Source of the DNA: Candidatus Buchananbacteria bacterium | Lineage (GTDB): Bacteria > Patescibacteriota > Patescibacteriia > 2-01-FULL-39-33 | DNA length: 64,000 nt | NCBI GenBank assembly: GCA_903859075.1 | Contig: CAIOLF010000024.1 | Coordinates: forward strand, 1-64,000 | Reading direction: 5' to 3' | In this document: positions 16,587 through 25,650 of the stretch, one piece after another | Position numbering within the stretch: the first letter of the stretch is position 1 | How the letters are laid out: every line of letters starts with the position of its first letter | The notes under the pieces: generated by a model | What the model was told of the DNA's origin: nothing | The model's database searches: none | Seen by the model: the letters and a program-made list of their open reading frames with translations, nothing else | Position numbers and translations under genes: made by a program

Positions 16587-17894
16587 TTAATAATCCCTCA
16601 GCTTTTCTGATCCCTTAATTTTTTCAATCTTCTCCAGCGCTTTGGCTTCAATTTGGCGGATGCGCTCGCGAGTAACATCAAACTCTTTGCCGACTTCTTC
16701 CAAGGTATGCGCTACTCCGTCTTTCAAGCCAAATCGCATCTCCAGCACCTTTTGCTCGCGCGGCGTCAGCTCGGAAATCACGTTGCGCACGTAGTCGCGC
16801 AAAATCTGCAAAGCGGCGGCGCGATCCGGCGTCATGGTCTTTTGATCTTCAATAAAATCCTCCAAGATGCTGTCCTCGCTGTCATCGCCCACCGGCGTGC
16901 CGAGAGAAATTGTTTCTTGCGAAATCTTAATGATATGATTGACCTTTTCTAATTCCTCACCCATTTCCGCGGCCACTTCTTCCGGCAACGGCTCGCGTCC
17001 GAGATCCTGCACTAGGCGACGCTCGACTTGCTGGAACTTATTGATATTTTCCACCATATGCACGGGAATGCGGATAGTACGTGATTGATCAGCCAGTGAC
17101 CGGGTGATGGCTTGGCGGATCCACCAAGTGGCATAAGTGGAAAATTTATAACCCTTGCGATAATCGAATTTATCCACGCCGCGGAACAAACCGATATTCC
17201 CTTCTTGAATCAGGTCCAAGAGCGACAGATTCTTGCCAGTGAATTTCTTGGCAATGGATACTACTAAGCGCAAATTGGCTTTGATCAATCTCTGCCGGGC
17301 ATCATGATCGCCTTTTTCAATCCGCTTGGCCAGAGAAACCTCCTCTTCAGTATTTAGAAGCGGCACTTTGCCGATTTCGCGCAAATACATCTGAATGGAG
17401 TCGGCGCTGATATCGCCCAGTTCAATATTTTCAGAAAGCTTGATGGCTGAAGTCCTACGCCCGCCAGTTGCCGGCTTTTCCGGCTCCGGCTGTTTCATGA
17501 GTAGGCTGGGAGCATCGGTAATTCTGATATTGTTTAAAGTAAATTCATCCAGCAGCTCTTCGTATCGTTCTACATATTCTTCCAGTTCCGGGAAAAGCAA
17601 AACTAATTCTTTCTCAATGACAAAACTGCGCAATCTCCCCTTCTTGATGAGGGATCGAATTGCTTCTTCATTGGGAAGCTGGACCTGCCTGGGTTCAGGC
17701 GCGATCTTGGCTAGTTTCCTTTTGGATGCCGCTTTTTTTGTAATCGCCTTGGCCTTTTTTTGTTTGGCCGGTTTTTTGGACGATTGAGTTTTTTTGGTTT
17801 TTTTGGCGGGTAAAGTTTTTTTGCCAGATCTGGCGGCCACTTTGGCCTTTTTGCTTTTTTCCTTTTTAGTTTTGCCTTTGACTGTCTTCTTCAT
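16587..17894 (-). CDS. rpoD: Primary sigma factor (sigma-70/RpoD)
   Basis: 435 aa. The first 65 residues are a Lys/Ala-rich extension in place of a long region 1.1. Region 1.2-2 is intact (DSIQMYLREIGKVPLL, NLRLVVSIAKKF, LIQEGNIGLFRGVDKFDY, STYATWWIRQAI). Region 3 follows, and region 4 ends in LTPREQKVLEMRFG and DVTRERIRQIEAKAL, the -35-binding helix. This is the main promoter-recognition subunit, consistent with the TTGACA/TATAAT-like promoters seen in the window. It follows dnaG after 29 nt, as in the conserved macromolecular-synthesis operon. Confidence 0.97.
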   Translation of the reverse strand: MKKTVKGKTKKEKSKKAKVAARSGKKTLPAKKTKKTQSSKKPAKQKKAKAITKKAASKRKLAKIAPEPRQVQLPNEEAIRSLIKKGRLRSFVIEKELVLLFPELEEYVERYEELLDEFTLNNIRITDAPSLLMKQPEPEKPATGGRRTSAIKLSENIELGDISADSIQMYLREIGKVPLLNTEEEVSLAKRIEKGDHDARQRLIKANLRLVVSIAKKFTGKNLSLLDLIQEGNIGLFRGVDKFDYRKGYKFSTYATWWIRQAITRSLADQSRTIRIPVHMVENINKFQQVERRLVQDLGREPLPEEVAAEMGEELEKVNHIIKISQETISLGTPVGDDSEDSILEDFIEDQKTMTPDRAAALQILRDYVRNVISELTPREQKVLEMRFGLKDGVAHTLEEVGKEFDVTRERIRQIEAKALEKIEKIKGSEKLRDY

Positions 17895-17923
17895 TTAACT
17901 AAAAAGCACTACATTTAATTTAA

Positions 17924-19750
17924 TTAAGTTAATTTATTTTTTTGACTGATTAAATCGCTCAGCCGGCCATAAATTTCTTTAATCTTATCAGCATCTTTAT
18001 TTTTTTCGGCCAGGGCCAGTTCATCTTTAGACTGATTAATCTTCTTATTGATAAAAGCCAAGTGCAAGGCGCGTATTAAATTATCCAGCTCCGTCTTAAT
18101 CTCTCGATCCTCTAGGCTGGGAAACTCCTCTTGCGCCAGCAAGTAGCTATCTGACCAGTAACTGAGCAAATATGCCTCATTTTCCTGGGTTTTTAACCAT
18201 TTATCAAATTCTACAAATAAATCAATACCTGAGTTATCCACAGCCGTAGAATTCAATAGGTCAACGTTGTTATTATAAAATAATACTAACTTTTTGTAAA
18301 TAGTTCTGGGCAAGTCTTGACTGACCGCCTCGGCCGAAAGATTGTCAATAAAATGAGACAAAAATTGAGGTCGGATAATCAGCAAAGAAAGCAAACGCTG
18401 AAAAATAGCCGTCTCCCAATCAACTAGGAGCGGCTTTACTTCTGCTTTAGCGGCCGCTTCCGCCACTTTTCGCACCTTAAGCGGGCGCAGCCGGCCATAG
18501 GCCTCACGCAGCAACGGCTCGCTCAGGGAAAGATCCTGGGCCACCCGCTTAATCCAAAAATCCCTGTCGACCTCGCTGCCAAGACGGGAAATTTTTTCCA
18601 GCATGAATTTCACTATGGTCTTGCGGTCGGCGGAGTCGCTCGGATCTTTGCCGGCCCGCGCTTCATTAAAAAAATATTCCATCGCTTCCTGGGACTCACC
18701 AATGGCCCGCACCCAATCATCAGGGTTATTTTTGACGCACTCACCCGGATCTTTGCCGTATGGCACGCTGATTACCCGGACATTCATCTCTAGCTGCAGC
18801 GCCAGATCAATGCTACGCAAGGCGGCTACCTTGCCCGCTTCATCTTGATCAAGGGCAATCGCCAGATTCGGGGAATATCTTTTTAGAATTCTAATCTGAT
18901 TATCGGTCAGCGCCGTCCCGGAAATGGATACGACATTTTTTATTCCCGCCTGATGCGAAGGAATCACATCCATGTAGCCCTCGACCAGAATAGTCAGATC
19001 GGCTTTCTTGATTTCCCGCTTCGCCTGATACAGGCCGTAAAGCACTTCGCTCTTATTGTAAATTTCCGATTGCGGCGTGTTAATATATTTGGCCGCTTCA
19101 TCACTGCCGAGCGCCCGGCCGCCAAAGCCGACTATCCGGCCATGATAATCCCAAATAGGAAACATCAGCCGATCGCGGAAACGGTCATAATAACCGCCTT
19201 GATTTTTGCGCACGATCAACCCGGCGGCGGCAATCTCTTTTTCGCTATAACCGCGTCTTAGCAAGAATTGCAGCAGATTATCCCAGCAGTCAATGGCATA
19301 ACCGATTTTAAAATCATCAACGGTCTCTTCTAACAGTCCGCGGCTGACAAGATACTGACGCACCTCGGCGGCGCGCGACGAATCCAGCAATACCTTATGC
19401 CAATAATTGGCGGCCAGCTGGCAGAGATCATAGAGACGATTTTTACCGGTGCTTACCTCTTGCTGATAAGTAGACAAGGTGACTCCCGTGCGCTGGGCCA
19501 GTACCTTAAGCGCTTCCGGAAAAGGAATATTTTCAGTCTTCATCAAAAATTCAAGAGCGTCGCCGCCTTCGCCGCAGCCAAAACAGCGCCAAATCCCCCT
19601 CTCTCTGTTGACCATGAAAGAAGGGGTCTTTTCATTATGGAAAGGACAATTCGCCTTAAAGTTGGTGCCGGCCGGCGTCAACCTTAAGTATTCTGAAATA
19701 AATTCCACAATGTCCAGCTTTGATTTAATCTCATCTATCTCACTGCTCAT
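17924..19750 (-). CDS. dnaG: DNA primase
   Basis: 608 aa. The N-terminal CHC2 zinc finger is CPFHNEKTPSF with WRCFGCGEGGD (about residues 35-62). The TOPRIM catalytic core shows LVEGYMDV near 260 and ALDQDEAG near 305. A helical C-terminal region should contact the replicative helicase. It makes RNA primers for replication. It is the first gene of the dnaG-rpoD pair; the start has AGGAGA but 18 nt away, so SD use is doubtful. Confidence 0.97.
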   Translation of the reverse strand: MSSEIDEIKSKLDIVEFISEYLRLTPAGTNFKANCPFHNEKTPSFMVNRERGIWRCFGCGEGGDALEFLMKTENIPFPEALKVLAQRTGVTLSTYQQEVSTGKNRLYDLCQLAANYWHKVLLDSSRAAEVRQYLVSRGLLEETVDDFKIGYAIDCWDNLLQFLLRRGYSEKEIAAAGLIVRKNQGGYYDRFRDRLMFPIWDYHGRIVGFGGRALGSDEAAKYINTPQSEIYNKSEVLYGLYQAKREIKKADLTILVEGYMDVIPSHQAGIKNVVSISGTALTDNQIRILKRYSPNLAIALDQDEAGKVAALRSIDLALQLEMNVRVISVPYGKDPGECVKNNPDDWVRAIGESQEAMEYFFNEARAGKDPSDSADRKTIVKFMLEKISRLGSEVDRDFWIKRVAQDLSLSEPLLREAYGRLRPLKVRKVAEAAAKAEVKPLLVDWETAIFQRLLSLLIIRPQFLSHFIDNLSAEAVSQDLPRTIYKKLVLFYNNNVDLLNSTAVDNSGIDLFVEFDKWLKTQENEAYLLSYWSDSYLLAQEEFPSLEDREIKTELDNLIRALHLAFINKKINQSKDELALAEKNKDADKIKEIYGRLSDLISQKNKLT

Positions 19751-19845
19751 AATTAGTTTATTGGCTAAATCTCCTCTATCTTAACACCCTCATGGCGTAA
19801 AAGCAACTTCTATTTTGCCGGCCAGTAAATTGCCGTAAAAATAAA

Positions 19846-19873
19846 AAATACCCGGAATTTACTCCGGGTATTT
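19846..19873 (-). terminator. Terminator of the zinc-ribbon protein gene
   Basis: An 11-bp perfect stem aaatacccgga/tccgggtattt with a 6-nt loop. The minus strand continues into a T-rich tail. Confidence 0.85.
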
Positions 19874-19881
19874 GGTAAATA

Positions 19882-20784
19882 TTACTGCGCAGAAATATTC
19901 TGCAATGCTTGCAAGGCCTTGACGGCGTCGCCTGGGCGTCCTAAATAATATCTTTTAAGATCTTTCGGATTAACATACCAGGCCTCTTTCTTACCGTCGA
20001 TCTGAATCAAGATCTTGCCTGAGTTAGCCCTGGCAAAATTTTCATCAAGGGGCGATTTGCCTGTTCCGACCGGGTTGTATCCGGCCAAAATTTCCATTTT
20101 GTCATTGTAGCCGTTGCCGTTAGTGTCGGCTTTAGCCGGGTTAGTGCCTAAAGCGGCTTCTACCGTATCGGACAAGCCATCCTTGTCAGTATCTGTTCCG
20201 TTACCTAAATTATAATCAGCAATTTTTATCTTATAAAAATCCTTGTTAGAAGTGCCGATACCCAATTGCACTAAGGTATTAAAAACATTGGCATTATCCA
20301 CGCCCAGATCGTTACGGAACTGCTGGTAACCTTGAAGAGACTGGGCCTGAGTATTAATGGTCTTCTGATATTCCTCGGTCTTTTGGGTTAGGGCCTTCTG
20401 GCCTTCGGTCAGCTGAGTAATCTGATTTTGCGCATCGGAAATCTGGCCCTGATACTGACTAATCTCGCTCTTGGACTGGGACAATTGCCCTTGACTATCG
20501 GAAAGAGTCTTCTTGGTCGTGTCCAGTTCTTGGCGCGCTGTCTCTAAATTCTGAGTGACTGCGGCGACTCGCGTCATTAAGGCGGCATTATCAAGATAAA
20601 TTTTTACCGCGTAAGCGGTCATCCCAATAAAAACAACCGCGATAACTGCATAGAGCATCCAGCGCTGCCAGCGGCGGAGCTTTACTTCTTTTTTGACTTG
20701 AGTCTGATACATCACCGGCGCGCCGCAATTGGGGCAGCTGGTGACATTATCCGGAATCTGGCTTTTGCAGTTAAAGCAAACCAT
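19882..20784 (-). CDS. Zinc-ribbon membrane protein with coiled coil and calcium-type repeats
   Basis: 300 aa. Domains in order: an N-terminal double-CXXC zinc ribbon (CFNCKSQ...CPNCGAP, residues 3-21); a transmembrane helix at about 42-62; a long Gln/Ser-rich coiled coil at about 68-160; thrombospondin type 3-like Asp-rich repeats (DTDKDGLSD and DTNGNGYND, about 198-225); and a C-terminal GKKEAWYV...RYYLGRPGD domain. This points to a cytoplasmic head and an extracellular stalk with calcium-binding loops. I know this architecture as common in Patescibacteria, but its job is unknown. It has its own terminator. Confidence 0.8.
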   Translation of the reverse strand: MVCFNCKSQIPDNVTSCPNCGAPVMYQTQVKKEVKLRRWQRWMLYAVIAVVFIGMTAYAVKIYLDNAALMTRVAAVTQNLETARQELDTTKKTLSDSQGQLSQSKSEISQYQGQISDAQNQITQLTEGQKALTQKTEEYQKTINTQAQSLQGYQQFRNDLGVDNANVFNTLVQLGIGTSNKDFYKIKIADYNLGNGTDTDKDGLSDTVEAALGTNPAKADTNGNGYNDKMEILAGYNPVGTGKSPLDENFARANSGKILIQIDGKKEAWYVNPKDLKRYYLGRPGDAVKALQALQNISAQ

Positions 20785-20880
20785 ATCTTTTTGTTTAATT
20801 TAAAACAAGATTTTTACCTTATTTTTATTATAACATAAATTATAAAATGACGCTAATACTTAATCAATTAAGGGGATAAG

Positions 20881-21552
20881 TTACCGCCGCGCTTTTCTCT
20901 TTGATAACTCCCTGATAACATCGCTGGCAATCCAGCGGGCTGATGGCGTATCCAACTTTTTTATTTCTTCCGCCAGCTTGATCGTTTTCAGGCGCAATTT
21001 CTCGCTGCGGCATTTGCCGATTTCCCTTAGCGCCCAGCTGATGGCTTTTTTCACGTAGACACGCTCATCAACGGAATATTTTTTTAGCAACGGAAAATAT
21101 TTTTCAAAAAAACTATCCGGCAACTTTTTATTTTTTACTGCCAGCGCGGCCAAAAGGACTATCCCTGCCCGGCGCACGAATTCACGCTTATCCTTGCTCC
21201 ACTTATTTATCTTTATTTCCGGCTTAGCTATCCGCCACAATAGATTGCCGCAAAGCTGATCATTAGTATCCCATGATTTCAGTTCGCTCACCCACTTATC
21301 CAATTGTGCCGCTGTCAGATTATCCGCCTCTGCGATAATTGTCGCCAAAATCCTCGCTTCATGGATTTTGCTGTCCCAAAGCTGAAGCGCCAATTCAGTA
21401 TTTTTGCCAATCTGCTTGCCCATGCATCTTATGACCGGGATATTCACCCCATATACTTTATCATTGGGCCTAATGCCGAATCGCTTCATTCCTTCGATGT
21501 TGCGAGGATTCTTTAATTTTTTAAATCTGGCAATAATTTCATTGTAAGTCAT
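20881..21552 (-). CDS. AlkD-like DNA alkylation repair protein (HEAT-repeat)
   Basis: 223 aa from ATG 21552. A longer frame reaches 21639, but its first 29 residues look non-coding (they run back towards the tRNA-Ser promoter), so the shorter start is used. All-helical repeats with YGVNIPVIR near 35, SWDTNDQLCG near 95 and RRAGIVLL...YVKKAISWALREIG near 130-180 match the AlkD glycosylase group, which removes bulky alkylated bases without base flipping. The Trp/Asp of SWDTND is the expected active-site region. Confidence 0.85.
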   Translation of the reverse strand: MTYNEIIARFKKLKNPRNIEGMKRFGIRPNDKVYGVNIPVIRCMGKQIGKNTELALQLWDSKIHEARILATIIAEADNLTAAQLDKWVSELKSWDTNDQLCGNLLWRIAKPEIKINKWSKDKREFVRRAGIVLLAALAVKNKKLPDSFFEKYFPLLKKYSVDERVYVKKAISWALREIGKCRSEKLRLKTIKLAEEIKKLDTPSARWIASDVIRELSKRKARR

Positions 21553-21638
21553 AAGAAGTGAGCAACTAAAATAATAACGAGATATGCTTTTATTATAGGC
21601 TATGGTACTTTTTTGGTCAAAACGACGCAGATGAAACA

Positions 21639-21668
21639 TTGGACAAATTATTTTTTTTATAGTAAAAT
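21639..21668 (+). promoter_or_regulatory. Promoter of tRNA-Ser
   Basis: TTGGAC at 21639-21644, an 18-nt spacer and TAAAAT at 21663-21668, about 15 nt before the mature tRNA. Confidence 0.5.
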
Positions 21669-21682
21669 ATTTAGGTAAATTT

Positions 21683-21769
21683 GGAGAGTTCGCATAGTGG
21701 TCGAGTGCGCTCGCTTGGAAAGCGAGTAGGGTGTCAAAGCCCTCGGGAGTTCGAATCTCCCACTCTCCG
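21683..21769 (+). tRNA. tRNA-Ser (GGA)
   Basis: 87 nt, a class II tRNA. The acceptor arms ggagagt/actctcc pair fully. The anticodon stem ctcgc/gcgag encloses ttggaaa with anticodon GGA. A long variable arm (agggt...gccct) follows, then T-arm gggag-ttcgaat-ctccc. CCA is not encoded. Confidence 0.97.
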
Positions 21770-21774
21770 CAAAC

Positions 21775-21802
21775 AAAAGACGCCCCTCTCGGGACGTCTT
21801 TT
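21775..21802. terminator. Bidirectional terminator between tRNA-Ser and the thioredoxin gene
   Basis: aaaagacg/cgtctttt plus an inner ccc/ggg with one mismatch. A and T tails on either side suit both converging units. Confidence 0.85.
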
Positions 21803-21822
21803 ATATCAGATTCAAACTTATA

Positions 21823-22434
21823 CTATTTAATCACCGCGTCAATCGCCGCCTTAAGCTCTGCCGCTTCAGCATTCAAGTCTTTCTGCGATTCATGGCCATT
21901 ACCGACGCGGAAATATTTGCAGCCGATAACAAAGGTCGGGATAGACCCGGCCGGATTAAATTCTTTATAAACCGCTTGAGCCGCGGCTGGTACGCTGGTT
22001 TCCTTTGCGCTTGTCAAAGTATTGTCATTTGTATCTAACTCCCAATGATAAGCCACGATCTTGCCGGCTTTGACGTACTGCGAAACAACAGAATCAAAAG
22101 TATCTTTTACCCATTGACAATGCGGGCACCAAGTAGTTGAAAAAAGATAAACCACCGGCTTGCCGCCCTCTTTACATATCTGGGCGTTTTTCTTTTCAAA
22201 AAATGTCTCTACTCCTGGAGCCGTCGGGGAAATCGCTTCCGGACCGCTGGCCGGTTGATTCTGCGCCTGCTGGTTTTGCTGATTGTTGGACAAATTATTG
22301 CTACCGCCTCGATTACCAGTAACCAGTACAATGGCCAGAACTATTACGCCGATAACGGCGATAACGGCGATGCCGGCAAAAAGCCCCAACAAAAACTGCT
22401 GGTTGCCGCCCGTCGTCTTTTTGTCATCTTCCAT
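21823..22434 (-). CDS. Membrane-anchored thioredoxin-fold (DsbA/thioredoxin-like) protein
   Basis: 203 aa. A transmembrane helix at about 14-39 is followed by an Asn/Gln/Pro-rich linker and a thioredoxin fold with active site STTWCPHCQWV near 102 and the cis-Pro loop SIPTFV near 165. CPHC is the DsbA-type motif, suggesting thiol oxidation or isomerisation of exported proteins outside the membrane. The helical DsbA insert looks short. An inverted repeat (22459-22539) lies directly upstream. Confidence 0.85.
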   Translation of the reverse strand: MEDDKKTTGGNQQFLLGLFAGIAVIAVIGVIVLAIVLVTGNRGGSNNLSNNQQNQQAQNQPASGPEAISPTAPGVETFFEKKNAQICKEGGKPVVYLFSTTWCPHCQWVKDTFDSVVSQYVKAGKIVAYHWELDTNDNTLTSAKETSVPAAAQAVYKEFNPAGSIPTFVIGCKYFRVGNGHESQKDLNAEAAELKAAIDAVIK

Positions 22435-22458
22435 AAAATGTTTATAATTATTATTGAT

Positions 22459-22539
22459 CGATACTAATATGCGAATTCATACTAATGATACGAATTGAAT
22501 TTATTAGTATAATTAGTATCCATTCGCATATTAGTATCG
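22459..22539. repeat. Inverted-repeat element (18-bp arms) between gatA and the thioredoxin gene
   Basis: The perfect arms at 22459-22476 and 22522-22539 enclose a second set of complementary atactaat/attagtat motifs. The 81-nt unit could fold into one long hairpin. AT-rich, no coding potential. It resembles a small MITE-like or REP-like unit, and it also sits upstream of the thioredoxin gene where it could affect expression. Confidence 0.6.
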
Positions 22540-22544
22540 TTTAT

Positions 22545-24002
22545 TTATTTTAGCACAGGTTTTTGTTTATGCCAACCAGTAGCCAGTTGATATTGATGCC
22601 CCACGCGCAAAACCGTCTTCTCATCAAACCGCTTGCCTAGCAGCTGAATGCCCACCGGCAGATTATTAGAAAAACCGGCCGGCACTACTAAACCGCAAAT
22701 TCCCGCCAGTGATGCCGGGGTGGTAAAGACGTCTTCCAGATACATTTTCAATGGATCATTGATATTTTCTCCCAACTTAAAAGGCGGCGTTGGGGCTACT
22801 GGCGTCAAAATCACGTCAACTTTCTCAAAAGCATTTTCAAAATCACGCTTAACTAGGGTGCGCGTCTGCATGGCCTTTTTATAATAAGCGTCATAATAGC
22901 CGGCGGAGAGCGCGTAAGTACCAATCATTACCCTGCGCTTGACTTCCTTGCCGAGTCCCTCGGCCCGGCTGTCAAGATAAATATCCAATAAATCTTTCCC
23001 CCGCTTGGAGAGGCCATATTTAATGCCGTCATATCTAGCCATATTAGAACTAACCTCGGAGGGCACAATAATATAATAAGTGGCGATGGCCAATTCGCTA
23101 TGAGGCAAACTAATGTCCACTATCTCCGCTCCCAGCTCTTCAAATTTTTTGGCAGCTTCCAGTACTACTTGGCGCACGCCTTCATCCATGCCTTCAATAA
23201 AATATTCCTTGGGCAAACCGATTTTTAAGCCTTTGATGTCTTTTTTTATTTCCTCACTATAATTATCTACTTCAATATCCGGGGTGGTTGAGTCCTTAAC
23301 ATCCCGACCAGCCAGATATTTTAAAATCAGGGCAATATCTTCAACGTTTTTGCCAAAGGGCCCGATGGTATCAAGCGACGAGGTCATGGCCATGACGCCA
23401 TAGCGCGAGACCCGGCCGTAGGAAACTTTCAGTCCGGAAATACTGCAATATGAAGCCGGCTGCCTGATAGATCCGCCCGTATCCGTTCCTAAGGAATAAA
23501 TACACATATCAGCGGCAATGGCCGCGGCCGAACCGCCGGAAGAACCACCCGGCACCCGCTCCAAATCCCAGGGATTATGAGTCGGGAAAAATCCTGAATT
23601 CTCGGTGGAGCCGCCCATAGCAAATTCATCACAATTCGTCTTGCCCAAAATTACCGCGTCATTATCTTTTAAAATCTTAACCGCTGTAGCATCAAAGGGC
23701 GGGACATAGTTTTCCAAAATTTTTGAAGCGCCGGTAGTTCGCAGTCCGGCGGTACAGAATAAATCTTTGACAGCGACCGGAATGCCGGCGAGCGGCGAAA
23801 CACCCTCGTCATTTTTTAATTTTTGGTCTACTGCTTTGGCCTGGGCTAATGCTCCGGCTTTGTCTAAGGTGATAAAAGCTTTTACTTGGTCATCAAATTT
23901 GTTGATATTATCAAAGCAAGCGCGGGTCAATTCCTCGCTGGAAAATTTCTTTTCGCGCAAGCCGGTAAATGATTCTAGCAGTGTCAGTTTATTTAATTCC
24001 AT
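22545..24002 (-). CDS. gatA: Asp/Glu-tRNA amidotransferase subunit A
   Basis: 485 aa amidase-signature enzyme. The Ser-cisSer-Lys triad is visible: Lys in PVAVKDLF near 79, the GGSSGGSAAA stretch near 153 and GTDTGGSIRQPA near 174. It releases ammonia from Gln for the GatCAB complex, which converts mischarged Glu-tRNA(Gln) or Asp-tRNA(Asn). gatC lies 2 nt upstream. gatB is not in the window. No SD. Confidence 0.97.
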   Translation of the reverse strand: MELNKLTLLESFTGLREKKFSSEELTRACFDNINKFDDQVKAFITLDKAGALAQAKAVDQKLKNDEGVSPLAGIPVAVKDLFCTAGLRTTGASKILENYVPPFDATAVKILKDNDAVILGKTNCDEFAMGGSTENSGFFPTHNPWDLERVPGGSSGGSAAAIAADMCIYSLGTDTGGSIRQPASYCSISGLKVSYGRVSRYGVMAMTSSLDTIGPFGKNVEDIALILKYLAGRDVKDSTTPDIEVDNYSEEIKKDIKGLKIGLPKEYFIEGMDEGVRQVVLEAAKKFEELGAEIVDISLPHSELAIATYYIIVPSEVSSNMARYDGIKYGLSKRGKDLLDIYLDSRAEGLGKEVKRRVMIGTYALSAGYYDAYYKKAMQTRTLVKRDFENAFEKVDVILTPVAPTPPFKLGENINDPLKMYLEDVFTTPASLAGICGLVVPAGFSNNLPVGIQLLGKRFDEKTVLRVGHQYQLATGWHKQKPVLK

Positions 24003-24004
24003 AA

Positions 24005-24298
24005 TTATTTATTTTCAAACACCTTGGGAATCTTTACAAATCCCAAACCTTTGTCCGGCGCGCAATCAACCAATTCTTTTTCAATACCGGATTCAATTAC
24101 CTCGTCCTCGCGCATAATATTGGTCAGTCCGGTGACTTGGGAAGTCGGCTCAACAGCGGCAGTATCCACGGAAGATAACTTTTCCATGTAATTCAAAATA
24201 GCGGACAATTGTTCGCTATATTTCTCTTTTTCCTCTTCAGTCAGGCGAAGGCGCGCCAGAGTGGCGATATGTTCTACTTCTTGTTTGGTAAGTTTCAT
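24005..24298 (-). CDS. gatC: Asp/Glu-tRNA amidotransferase subunit C
   Basis: 97 aa from ATG 24298. Typical GatC opening LTKQEVEHIATLARL and later YMEKLSSVDT...PTSQV. It is a small linker subunit that stabilises GatA-GatB. It lies 2 nt upstream of gatA, in the same unit. Confidence 0.95.
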   Translation of the reverse strand: MKLTKQEVEHIATLARLRLTEEEKEKYSEQLSAILNYMEKLSSVDTAAVEPTSQVTGLTNIMREDEVIESGIEKELVDCAPDKGLGFVKIPKVFENK

Positions 24299-24340
24299 AA
24301 GCAAATAAATATTAACATATTGATAAAATTATTTCAAGCA

Positions 24341-24376
24341 AAAAAAGCTGCCCTAGATACTAATCTAAAGCAGCTG
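24341..24376 (-). terminator. Terminator after the unknown GC-rich gene
   Basis: On the minus strand agctgc/gcagct plus inner tagat/atcta arms with a two-base mismatch, followed by seven T. It isolates gatCA from the upstream gene. Confidence 0.75.
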
Positions 24377-24397
24377 CTTACTTCATCCTGATTTGCA

Positions 24398-25333
24398 CTA
24401 GCTGGGCTTGATCTCCCTGACAACTACCTCCATATTCATCGGGGATATCACCTGACAACAAGGCATTGAGCCGTAATATATTCCTGGCGGATCCGGGAAG
24501 GTCCTGCCCCTGGCTCCGCAAAGCTGGTACACAGGGATTCCCTTAGGCCGGCCCAACTTACTGACAAAATCGTCCGGATCCTTAAGGTAGGCCTCGTTGA
24601 CGATAATCCAATTCGACCCTAGACGACCTCTAAGGGTCAATAGATTATCTTCTTTGACCAAGCTGATCAGCACGACCTGACGATCCCGCAATTCCTCCGG
24701 CCAAACAAACTCCGGCTTGTTGCGTTCCTGAGGATTAATCATGATGGCTGTCAAGCCGCCACTTATCTTCAGATATTTGTCGATTCGTTCAATCATCGAC
24801 CTTGTCGCCAGAAAAATAACCGGCGCGCCATCTAGTCCGTGTCTCTCCCTTACTTGCTGGGCTGCCAGTACCGCCGCCTGAGCCGCAACAAACGCGTCAT
24901 CAGCGGAAACTAGTAGCTGTCCCTGGGCGTCTTTTGGGCGATCACCCCTGAGAGCGGCGCCGATGCCAAAGCCGTAAAGCACCTTTTCCGCTCCGGTAAT
25001 TTGACGGAGGCGTTCCATCCTATCCAGCAGTTTTCTCCTGTTGGACTTATTGTCCGAGGTTGACAGCTCGTGAGGAAAGGAAGAGATGACGAATTTGAGC
25101 CCCCAGACGCCGCCCTGTTCAAACGGCCCTAGGAAATACGGCCGCCACTTCAGATAGCCGAAAAGCCACCGCGGCGCGAACCGCGAAGCGATCTTCTCCG
25201 AATTCGGGTAAGTGACGAACACGGCCTTGAGAAACCGCCTCCGCTTATTGGCCAGGCCGATCAGCTTGAAGACGATGTCATGATTGACAAGCACATTCAA
25301 AATAATAAAGAACAACTGTGTCAGCGCTTGCAT
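24398..25333 (-). CDS. Unrecognised 311-aa protein, probably acquired
   Basis: I do not recognise a family. The N-terminal 20 residues are hydrophobic (LFFIILNVLV) and could be a membrane anchor or a buried helix. A Gly-rich stretch GAEKVLYGFGIGAALRG near 115 and Rossmann-like strands (APVIFLATRS, QVVLISLV, NWIIVNEAYL) suggest an alpha/beta nucleotide-binding fold, as in short-chain dehydrogenase or acyl reductase types; this is a guess. Strong SD GGGAGGG 8 nt before the ATG and higher GC than gatCA suggest a different origin. It has a terminator of its own. Confidence 0.6.
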   Translation of the reverse strand: MQALTQLFFIILNVLVNHDIVFKLIGLANKRRRFLKAVFVTYPNSEKIASRFAPRWLFGYLKWRPYFLGPFEQGGVWGLKFVISSFPHELSTSDNKSNRRKLLDRMERLRQITGAEKVLYGFGIGAALRGDRPKDAQGQLLVSADDAFVAAQAAVLAAQQVRERHGLDGAPVIFLATRSMIERIDKYLKISGGLTAIMINPQERNKPEFVWPEELRDRQVVLISLVKEDNLLTLRGRLGSNWIIVNEAYLKDPDDFVSKLGRPKGIPVYQLCGARGRTFPDPPGIYYGSMPCCQVISPMNMEVVVREIKPS

Positions 25334-25436
25334 GGACTTTCCCTCCCGATTGTTGAACCGCGACTATTAAACACAAATTAATATATAACAAAAAAACAGC
25401 TCAGCGTCAATTTTTAGGCAGCTAACTGATAATTAA

Positions 25437-25461
25437 AAAAGACGGATTAGATCCGTCTTTT
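25437..25461 (-). terminator. Terminator downstream of the structured RNA candidate
   Basis: An 11-bp perfect stem (aaaagacggat/atccgtctttt) with a 3-nt loop and an A/T tail. Confidence 0.85.
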
Positions 25462-25471
25462 AAAGTTGTTT

Positions 25472-25489
25472 GTAGCCCCATGGGGAATT
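25472..25489 (-). repeat. Copy of the tRNA-Glu 3' end (attachment-site-like direct repeat)
   Basis: 18 nt identical to 25686-25703, which is the 3' end of tRNA-Glu. The two copies are 214 nt apart. Duplication of a tRNA 3' end is the classic footprint of tyrosine-recombinase integration, but only about 200 bp lies between and no integrase is present. Alternatively, the repeat element between the copies simply carries this piece. Confidence 0.6.
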
Positions 25490-25633
25490 CCTCATTGTTT
25501 TTGCTTCCGCAAAAACTTCTTCGTCCTGGGCAGAGCCAATGCTCCCATTGGTCGCATTGTCTACACTCACCTGCGCTTTGTTTTGGCAAAATCCAAAACA
25601 AAGCTTGTTTCGTTTCTGCCCGTTCAATTCCCC
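25482..25633 (-). ncRNA. Candidate structured RNA or repeat element
   Basis: On the minus strand the ends pair (ggggaatt/aattcccc). Inside them gggcaga pairs with tctgccc, a perfect 12-bp hairpin gctttgttttgg/ccaaaacaaagc lies within that, and a further hairpin gtttttgc/gcaaaaac sits near the 3' end. An independent terminator follows at 25437-25461. It lacks the conserved cores of tmRNA, SRP RNA, RNase P or 6S that I looked for. ORFs read on both strands here are probably spurious. Confidence 0.4.
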
Positions 25634-25650
25634 TTAATAAAAACAGATAA

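Noticed and set aside
25482..25633. tmRNA, 6S, SRP or RNase P RNA
   Set aside because: Size and hairpins invited the comparison, but none of the conserved cores of these RNAs was found.
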